A stretch of DNA of 64,000 nucleotides from Actinomycetospora callitridis (GTDB taxonomy: Bacteria; Actinomycetota; Actinomycetes; Mycobacteriales; Pseudonocardiaceae): the NCBI RefSeq assembly GCF_028737265.1, contig NZ_JAQZAK010000002.1, forward strand, positions 62,001 to 126,000, written 5' to 3'. Position 1 is the first letter of the stretch; each line of letters opens with the position of its first letter. The notes below the pieces were generated by a model, which made no database searches, was not told the origin of the DNA, and was given only the letters and a program-made list of their open reading frames with translations. Positions 58,430-64,000 of this stretch are shown piece after piece. Position numbers and translations under genes: made by a program.

Positions 58430-58460
58430 GTCGATCCGGCGCCGGGGCCGTCGAATCCGG
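58430..58460. promoter_or_regulatory. direct-repeat half-sites between AraC and putA
   Basis: GTCGATCCGG (58430-58439) and GTCGAATCCGG (58450-58460) are repeated with a 20-bp period, the spacing expected for an AraC-type dimer that binds two half-sites on one face of DNA. The site lies 38 bp from the putA start. Confidence 0.6.
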
Positions 58461-58498
58461 ACAAGACCCCGGCGCCCGGATCGGGCCACGATGGAGCC

Positions 58499-61400
58499 AT
58501 GACCGAGCAGCTCGCGCCGACCACCCACGGGGCCGCCGGCGGTATCCCCGACGAGCTCGTCGAGCGGGCCGTCGCCCGTGCCGACCAGTGGGCACGGGCC
58601 GGCGCCGTCGGGGCGGCCACCGGGCCCTCGGCGCAGCTCGCCGCCCTCATGCACGATCCGGCCGGCGTCGACTTCACCCTGCGCTTCGTCGACCGCGTCG
58701 CCCGCCCGGCCGACGACCACGTCGCCGCCCGGGAGCTCGCGCGCCTGGCCGGCCCGGACGCGCCGCTGCCGGACTTCATCGGCGGGGCCGACCGGGCGCT
58801 GCTGCGCACCGGCGCGAGGCTCGCCCCGCGGGCACCTCGAGTCGTGGTGCCGCTCGCGCGGCGCCGGCTCCGGGCCCTCGTCGGCCACCTGATCGTCGAC
58901 GCCGACGGCCGCGGGCTGGAGCGCCGCCTGGAGGAGGCCCGCGCGGAGGGCTTCCGGCTGAACCTCAACCTGCTCGGCGAGGCGGTGCTCGGCGAGGAGG
59001 AGGCGGACCGTCGGCTCGCCCGCACGATGGACCTGCTGCGCCGCGGCGACGTCGACTACGTCTCGGTGAAGGCGTCGTCGGTGGCGAGCCAGCTCGTGCC
59101 GTGGGACCTCGAGGGCAGCCGCGACCGGCTCGTCGAGCGTCTGACCCCGCTGTTCCGCCTGGCGCGCGAGACCGGCTCCTTCGTGAACCTCGACATGGAG
59201 GAGTACAAGGACCTCGACCTCACCGTCGCCCTGTTCACGACCCTGCTGGACCGCCCGGAGTTCACCGGGTCGGAGGCCGGGATCGTGCTGCAGGCCTACC
59301 TCCCCGACGCCCTCGGCGCGCTGGAGGAGCTGGCCGCGTTCGCCCGTCGCCGGGTCGCGGCGGGGGGCGCTCCGATCAAGGTCCGGCTGGTCAAGGGCGC
59401 GAACCTCGCGATGGAGAAGGTCGACGCCGAGGTGCACGACTGGCCGCAGGCGCCGTACACGACGAAGGCGGAGGTCGACGCGAACTACGTGCGCCTGCTC
59501 GACCGGGCGATCGGGGGCGACCTCGTCGACGCGCTGCGCCTCGGCGTCGCCAGCCACCACCTCCACCACGTCGCGCTGGCCGTCGAGCTCGCTGCCGCCC
59601 GCGACGCCGAGCGCCAGATCGACGTCGAGATGCTGCAGGGCATGGCGCCGGCGCAGGCGAAGGTGGTCGCGCGCGACGTGCGGGAGCAGCTCGTGCTCTA
59701 CACGCCGGTGGTGCACACCGGCGACTTCGACGCCGCCGTCTCCTACCTCGTGCGCCGGCTCGAGGAGAACGCCTCGCCGGAGAACTACCTCTACGCGCTG
59801 TTCTCCGACGCCGGGCCCGCCTCGTACACCGACCGCTTCCGGGCCTCGGTGCGCGACCGCGACGCGGTGCCGGCGACGCCGAGGCGCTCCGCGCACGTGA
59901 GTGATCCGGGTCGTCCTGGCGACCCGGATCACTCACGGGCGAAGCATTTCGTCAACGAGCCCGACACCGACCCCTCGCTGGCCGCGAACCGCGAGTGGGC
60001 GCTGCGGGCGATCGCCGCCCCTGGCCCCGGGGTGCGCGAGCCCGAGCTCACGGATCCCGCCGCCGTGGACGCGGTGGTCGACCGGGCCACCGCCTCGTCG
60101 TGGGGCCGGCGAACGGGTTCGGAGCGTGCCGCCGTCCTGCGCGAGGCCGCCCGCGCCCTCGCCGCGGCGCGCGGGGACCTGCTCACCGTGATGGTCGACG
60201 AGGCCGGCAAGACGATCGCCGAGGCGGACCCGGAGATCTCCGAGGCGATCGACTTCGCGGCGTACTACGCGGACCGGGCCGAGGAGCTGGAGGGCGCGCC
60301 GTTCACCCCGGACCGGGTCGTCGTCGTGACCCCGCCCTGGAACTTCCCGATCGCCATCCCGCTCGGCGGCTGCGTCGCGGCCCTGGCCGCCGGGGCGTCG
60401 GTGGTGATCAAGCCGGCGCCGCAGGTGCGGGCGTGCGCCGAGGTCGGCGTCGCCGCCCTGCACCGCGGCGGCATCCCCGCCGACGCCCTGCAGCTCGTGC
60501 ACACCGACGAGGGGGACGCCGGGCGGCGCCTCGTCACGCACCCGGCCGTCGACCACGTGGTGCTCACCGGGGCGTCGCAGACCGCGGAGCTGTTCCGGTC
60601 GTGGCGCACCGACCTGCGGCTGGTCGCCGAGACCAGCGGCAAGAACGCGCTGGTCATCACCCCCAGCGCCGACCCGGACCTCGCCGTCGCCGACCTCGTG
60701 CGCTCGGCGTTCGGGCACGCGGGGCAGAAGTGCTCGGCGGCGTCGCTCGCGATCCTCGTCGGATCGATGCGGTCGACGCGCACCGCGGCCGGGTCGCGGT
60801 TCCACCGCCAGCTCGTCGACGCGGTCCGCACCCTGCGCGTCGGTCACGGCAGCGACCCGTCGACGACGATGGGGCCCCTGATCGGGCCGCCGGACGAGAA
60901 GCTCGAGCGGGCGTTGACCCGCCTCGACCGGGGCGAGACGTGGCTGGTCGAGCCCCGCAGGCTCGGCGCGTCGCTCTGGACACCGGGTGTGAAGGCGCCG
61001 GTGGCGCCCGGTGCGTGGTTCCACCTCACCGAGTGCTTCGGGCCGGTGCTCGGGCTCATGCACGCGGCGGACCTCGACGAGGCGATCGCGCTGCAGAACG
61101 CCACGGGCTACGGGCTCACCGGTGGCCTGCACGCCCTCGACCCCGACGAGATCGCCCACTGGAGCGAGCACGTCGAGGTCGGCAACGCCTACGTCAACCG
61201 CCACATCACGGGCGCGATCGTGCAGCGTCAGTCGTTCGGGGGCTGGAAGGGCTCCGTGGTCGGGCCGGGCGCGAAGCCCGGCGGCCCGAACTACGTCGCC
61301 CAGTTCGGGACGTGGCACGACGGCCCGGTCGAGGAGCTCCCCTCGGCGCCCCTCGCGCCGCCCGTCGCGGCGCTGCTCGCGGACGAGGCGCCGCGCTGGG

Positions 61401-61828
61401 ACGTGGCGGACCTCGCGTGGCTGCGCGCCGCCGCCGGGTCGGACGCCGCCGCCTGGCGCGACGAGTTCTCCGTCGAGCACGACCCGACGGGCCTGCGCGC
61501 CGAGGCCAACGTCTTCCGCTACCGGCCGCTGCCCGCGCTGCGGCTGGTGGTCGGCTCCGACGCCGCCCCGCGCGACGTGCTGCGGGCCCGCCTCGCGGCG
61601 GCGTGCGCCGGGGTGCCGGTGACGGAGTTCGCGGGCTCGCCCGAGGCGGGCGAGCGGCTGCGCGTCGTCGGGACCGTGCCCGCCGACCTCCAGCGGGCCG
61701 CGGCCTCGGTCGGCGCGTCCCTCGTCGACGCCCCGGTGGTGGCCGACGGTCGGCGCGAGATGCTCACGGTGCTTCGTGAGCAGGCGATCAGCCGCACGCG
61801 GCACCGCTTCGGTCACGTCGAGGACTGA
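58499..61828 (+). CDS. putA: PutA, bifunctional proline dehydrogenase / P5C dehydrogenase
   Basis: This 1109-residue enzyme oxidises proline to glutamate. The FAD-dependent proline dehydrogenase domain (about 70-440) contains KVRLVKGANLAMEK and QAPYTTKAEVDANYVRLL and ASHHLHHV. The aldehyde dehydrogenase domain (about 500-960) has VTPPWNFPIAIP, GHAGQKCSA with catalytic Cys745 and LVAETSGKNA with Glu. A C-terminal domain of about 150 residues follows. No N-terminal ribbon-helix-helix repressor is present. The linker at about 467-480 is coded by a perfect palindrome. ATG 58499. Confidence 0.95.
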   Translation: MTEQLAPTTHGAAGGIPDELVERAVARADQWARAGAVGAATGPSAQLAALMHDPAGVDFTLRFVDRVARPADDHVAARELARLAGPDAPLPDFIGGADRALLRTGARLAPRAPRVVVPLARRRLRALVGHLIVDADGRGLERRLEEARAEGFRLNLNLLGEAVLGEEEADRRLARTMDLLRRGDVDYVSVKASSVASQLVPWDLEGSRDRLVERLTPLFRLARETGSFVNLDMEEYKDLDLTVALFTTLLDRPEFTGSEAGIVLQAYLPDALGALEELAAFARRRVAAGGAPIKVRLVKGANLAMEKVDAEVHDWPQAPYTTKAEVDANYVRLLDRAIGGDLVDALRLGVASHHLHHVALAVELAAARDAERQIDVEMLQGMAPAQAKVVARDVREQLVLYTPVVHTGDFDAAVSYLVRRLEENASPENYLYALFSDAGPASYTDRFRASVRDRDAVPATPRRSAHVSDPGRPGDPDHSRAKHFVNEPDTDPSLAANREWALRAIAAPGPGVREPELTDPAAVDAVVDRATASSWGRRTGSERAAVLREAARALAAARGDLLTVMVDEAGKTIAEADPEISEAIDFAAYYADRAEELEGAPFTPDRVVVVTPPWNFPIAIPLGGCVAALAAGASVVIKPAPQVRACAEVGVAALHRGGIPADALQLVHTDEGDAGRRLVTHPAVDHVVLTGASQTAELFRSWRTDLRLVAETSGKNALVITPSADPDLAVADLVRSAFGHAGQKCSAASLAILVGSMRSTRTAAGSRFHRQLVDAVRTLRVGHGSDPSTTMGPLIGPPDEKLERALTRLDRGETWLVEPRRLGASLWTPGVKAPVAPGAWFHLTECFGPVLGLMHAADLDEAIALQNATGYGLTGGLHALDPDEIAHWSEHVEVGNAYVNRHITGAIVQRQSFGGWKGSVVGPGAKPGGPNYVAQFGTWHDGPVEELPSAPLAPPVAALLADEAPRWDVADLAWLRAAAGSDAAAWRDEFSVEHDPTGLRAEANVFRYRPLPALRLVVGSDAAPRDVLRARLAAACAGVPVTEFAGSPEAGERLRVVGTVPADLQRAAASVGASLVDAPVVADGRREMLTVLREQAISRTRHRFGHVED
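59897..59936. repeat. palindromic element inside putA
   Basis: GTGAGTGATCCGGGTCG (59897-59913) is exactly complementary to 59920-59936, with the 6-nt loop TCCTGG. It keeps the frame and adds about 13 residues (VSDPGRPGDPDHS) between the two enzymatic domains. It looks like an inserted mobile palindrome. Confidence 0.85.
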
Positions 61829-61856
61829 ATCCGGCCCTCGAGGCGTTGCACCGGGC

Positions 61857-62111
61857 GTGGCACAGATGACGATGTACACGACCAGCTGGTGCGGGTTCTG
61901 TCGGCGCCTCAAGACCCAGCTCGACCGCGAGGGCATCGGGTACGAGGAGGTCGACATCGAGCGCGTCCCGGACGCCGCCGAGATCGTCACCAAGGTCAAC
62001 GGCGGCAACCGCACCGTGCCGACGGTCGTCTACCCCGACGGCAGCGCGGCGACGAACCCCAGCTTCGCCGAGGTCAAGGAGACGCTGGCGCGCGTCGAGG
62101 CCGCTTCCTGA
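61857..62111 (+). CDS. mycoredoxin (Mrx1-like glutaredoxin)
   Basis: This 84-residue thioredoxin-fold protein has the redox motif WCGFC (residues about 12-16), the cis-Pro segment RTVPTVV and GSAATNPSFAEV. M. tuberculosis Mrx1, of the same length and in the same location (Rv3198A), reduces protein-mycothiol mixed disulfides with mycothiol. GTG 61857 is chosen; an ATG 9 bp further (MTMYTTSW) is possible. It is convergent with nudC. Confidence 0.93.
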   Translation: MAQMTMYTTSWCGFCRRLKTQLDREGIGYEEVDIERVPDAAEIVTKVNGGNRTVPTVVYPDGSAATNPSFAEVKETLARVEAAS

Positions 62112-62126
62112 GCGCCTGACCTGTCG

Positions 62127-62252
62127 GAACGAACGCGCTGTTCGCTGCTTCTATGCGCACGAACGGCGCGTTCGTTGCGTCCGGGGTCCGGCACCCCGTG
62201 GCGCGAACGGGAACTTTGCGCGCGTAGAAGCAGCGAACAGCGCGTTCGTTGC
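62127..62252. repeat. 126-bp complex inverted repeat between mycoredoxin and nudC
   Basis: The outer arms (about 32 bp at 62127-62158 and 33 bp at 62220-62252) are complementary at about 30 positions. The inside has a further GAACGGCGCGTTCG palindrome at about 62160. It fills nearly the whole gap between convergent genes, so it could terminate both transcripts, and it may be a mobile-type element. Confidence 0.75.
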
Positions 62253-62261
62253 AACTACGAG

Positions 62262-63353
62262 TCAGCCGGCGGCGGCCCAGGCCTCGAGCATGGCGCGGGC
62301 GATGGAGACGCCACCGGGCAGGATGAGCTCGCGCCCGGCGCCCGCCTCGAACGCCGTGCCGCCGACGCCCTGGGCGCCGCGAGGGGTCCCGTCCCGATGC
62401 GACCACTCCCCCGCGTCCAGGGCCTCGCGGAGCTCGGCGCGGGTGACCCAGCGGGCGCCCTCGATCTCGCCCTCCTGCAGCCTGATCGGCTGGTCGGGGT
62501 CGGCGACGGCGGAGAAGCCGATCATCAGCGAGCGCGGGAACGGCCACGGCTGCGAGCCGAGGTACGAGATCGTGTGGACGTCCACGCCGACCTCCTCGGC
62601 GCACTCGCGGGCGACGCACGCCTCGAGCGACTCGCCGGCCTCGACGAAGCCCGCCAGCACCGAGTAGCGCCCGGTCGGCCAGATCGGCTGGCGCGCGAGC
62701 AGCACGCGGGCCTGGTCGCCCGCCGTGCCGTCGTGCACCAGGCAGATCATCGACGGGTCGGTGCGCGGGTACTCCTCGTGCTGGTGCGCGGTGCACAGGC
62801 GCACCCAGCCCGCCTTGATCGCGTACATCTCCGACCCGTCCCGGGCACAGAAGCGGCTGCGGTCGTGCCAGTTGAGCAGGGCCACCGCGGTGGTGAGCAG
62901 GCCGGCGCCCCGCGCGTCGAGGTCGGCGCCCGAGGTGCGCAGGTCGGTCCAGTTCTCGTGGTCCGGGCCCCCGCCCGCGCGCGCCCACTGCTCGGCGGTC
63001 ATGAACCCCGAGCCCGCGTCGTTGGCGTGCGCCTCGGCCGGGTCGGGCACGCGGACGGCCCAGTACGCCGTCCCGTCCTCCTCGCCGAGCAGCACCGCGT
63101 CGTCGGGCGTCTCGTCGCCGAGGGTGCTGGTCGGCGCCATGAGCAGCGTCACGGCACCGCCCTCGCCCCGCTCGACCGGTGTCCGGCCGTGCGGGTCGAT
63201 GAGCACGACGCGGGCGTCGGGCCACAGCGCGCGGCTGTGCGCCGGGTCGACGCGCAGCTGCTCGCGGCGGTCGACCGTCGAGCGCGACAGCGACGGGTCC
63301 TCGTCGAGGTGGAAGACGGCGCGCAGGTCGGGCCCCGCGGTCCCTGACGTCAC
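62262..63353 (-). CDS. nudC: NudC NAD+ diphosphatase / RNA NAD-decapping enzyme
   Basis: This 363-residue Nudix enzyme has the Nudix box GFVEAGESLEACVARECAEEVGV and the NudC signature SQPWPFPRSLM. It cleaves NADH and removes NAD caps from RNA. The zinc motif is reduced: FCARDG and LCTAHQ keep one Cys each, where E. coli NudC has CxxC twice; Asp and His could substitute. GTG 63353 overlaps the upstream M16 gene stop by 4 bp. Confidence 0.93.
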   Translation of the reverse strand: MTSGTAGPDLRAVFHLDEDPSLSRSTVDRREQLRVDPAHSRALWPDARVVLIDPHGRTPVERGEGGAVTLLMAPTSTLGDETPDDAVLLGEEDGTAYWAVRVPDPAEAHANDAGSGFMTAEQWARAGGGPDHENWTDLRTSGADLDARGAGLLTTAVALLNWHDRSRFCARDGSEMYAIKAGWVRLCTAHQHEEYPRTDPSMICLVHDGTAGDQARVLLARQPIWPTGRYSVLAGFVEAGESLEACVARECAEEVGVDVHTISYLGSQPWPFPRSLMIGFSAVADPDQPIRLQEGEIEGARWVTRAELREALDAGEWSHRDGTPRGAQGVGGTAFEAGAGRELILPGGVSIARAMLEAWAAAG

Positions 63354-64000
63354 GGGATCTCCACTCCACCGAGGGCGCGCAGCCCGGGACCGGTCCGTGC
63401 GGCGTCGGCCACCACGACCCCGGTGAACCTCGTCGGCGCGAAGAACTCCGCCGCGGCCGCCGCGACCTCGTCGGTGGTGACGGCCTCGAGGCGCGCCGGG
63501 TGCTCGCGCACCCACGCCGACGACAGCCCGTGCGCGGCGAGCGCCGCGACCGTCGAGGCGTAGCCGGCCTGGGTCGTCATCGAGATCAGCAGCGAGCCCA
63601 CGAGGTAGCGCCGCGCCGACTCGACCTCGTCGTCGGTCGGCGGCACCACCGCGAGCCGGCCCAGCTCGTAGCGCGCCTCGAGCAGCGCCGGGGCGGTGAC
63701 CTCGGACGCGACGTCGGTCTCCACCGACAGCACCGCGCCGTGCGGATCGAGCTCGAGGCTCGACGACGCGTGGTAGGTGTAGCCCTTGTCCTCGCGCAGG
63801 TTCTCCACCAGGCGCGACGAGAAGTAGCCGCCGAGCGCCAGGTTCGCCAGCTGTAGCGCGGGATAGCGCGGGTCGGTCCGCCCGACCGCCGGCGCGGAGA
63901 GCCGCAGCTGCGACTGCACGGCGCCCGGCCGGTCGACGAGCAGCAGGTCGCGGGCCCGGAGCTCCGGCAGGGCCGGCAACGGGGCCGCCTGCCCGCCCGA
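63350..64000 (-). CDS. M16-family peptidase, C-terminal part (cut by window edge)
   Basis: The visible 216 residues are the C-terminal domain of an insulinase-like (M16) metallopeptidase. LANLALGGYFSSRLVENLREDKGYTYHASS matches the conserved helix and Arg/Tyr pair in the second half of these proteins, which bind substrate. The catalytic HxxEH domain lies beyond the window, so the 5' end is unknown. It is coupled to nudC by a 4-bp overlap. Confidence 0.85.
   Translation of the reverse strand, partial: SGGQAAPLPALPELRARDLLLVDRPGAVQSQLRLSAPAVGRTDPRYPALQLANLALGGYFSSRLVENLREDKGYTYHASSSLELDPHGAVLSVETDVASEVTAPALLEARYELGRLAVVPPTDDEVESARRYLVGSLLISMTTQAGYASTVAALAAHGLSSAWVREHPARLEAVTTDEVAAAAAEFFAPTRFTGVVVADAARTGPGLRALGGVEIP

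Overview
The window is very GC-rich actinobacterial chromosome. Evidence: frequent GTG starts, many 4-bp GTGA stop/start overlaps, a WhiB-family regulator, the CysO/Mec/CysM cysteine pathway, a mycoredoxin, and long stretches of gene order that I recall from Mycobacterium tuberculosis. These are the Rv1329-Rv1341 block, Rv3042c-Rv3043c, the smpB-ftsX-ftsE-prfB block and the Rv3193c-Rv3199c block. No mycolate genes are seen, and the repeat content and bifunctional PutA point to a Pseudonocardiales-type genome (inference). It is ordinary core chromosome: I see no prophage, transposase, integrase or CRISPR array.

Layout. 1-12 kb: a truncated acyl-CoA synthetase, a DUF3618 protein, bcp and an oddly small tRNA-Leu(UAG). 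Then comes a long minus-strand block read as clpS, DUF2017, mec, cysO, cysM, rhomboid, a metallo-beta-lactamase phosphodiesterase, rph, rdgB, an RsmC-like methyltransferase and an epoxide-hydrolase-like enzyme, interrupted by one plus-strand MFS exporter. 10.8-15 kb: NAD salvage (pncB, pncA) and a DinG helicase, bounded by two inverted copies of a 59-bp repeat. 15-20.5 kb: four genes chained by GTGA overlaps (ctaD, serB, a PTH2-like protein, an ATP-grasp ligase) and a hemerythrin protein. 20.7-25.5 kb: tRNA-Ala, an iron-sulfur photolyase with an MFS partner, and a membrane pseudokinase with Ser/Gly and Pro/Thr repeats. 25.5-30.1 kb: trans-translation and division genes (ssrA, smpB, ftsX, ftsE, prfB). 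30.2-42.9 kb: accessory metabolism and envelope genes (NmrA-type reductase, MHS transporter, EF-G-like GTPase, SDR/TetR pair, two acyl-CoA dehydrogenases, GH3 lipoprotein, hydrolase, methyltransferase, YggT, GNAT, DUF952). 43-49.2 kb: two identical initiator tRNAs, UPF0182, a PDZ/Lon-like protease and a DUF2342 protein. 49.2-55.8 kb: a YgjP-like metallopeptidase, a ThiF-like protein, a small ORF, an ABC1 kinase, whiB7 with a long leader, and uvrD2. 55.8-64 kb: a DrrAB-type ABC exporter, a PAS-AraC regulator, putA, mycoredoxin, nudC and a truncated M16 peptidase.

The most informative non-coding part is the whiB7 control region. It has a WhiB7-type promoter, a 65-codon upstream ORF, and three hairpins that can be drawn as an attenuator in which two states exclude each other. 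Other points for a second look are the class-I-shaped tRNA-Leu, a palindromic element inserted in frame into the PutA domain linker, paired repeats whose first bases are the stop codons of the neighbouring genes, a CysO with residues after Gly-Gly, and several palindromic operator candidates. All coordinates, starts and motifs were read by eye; family assignments rest on recognised motifs and gene order, not on searches.
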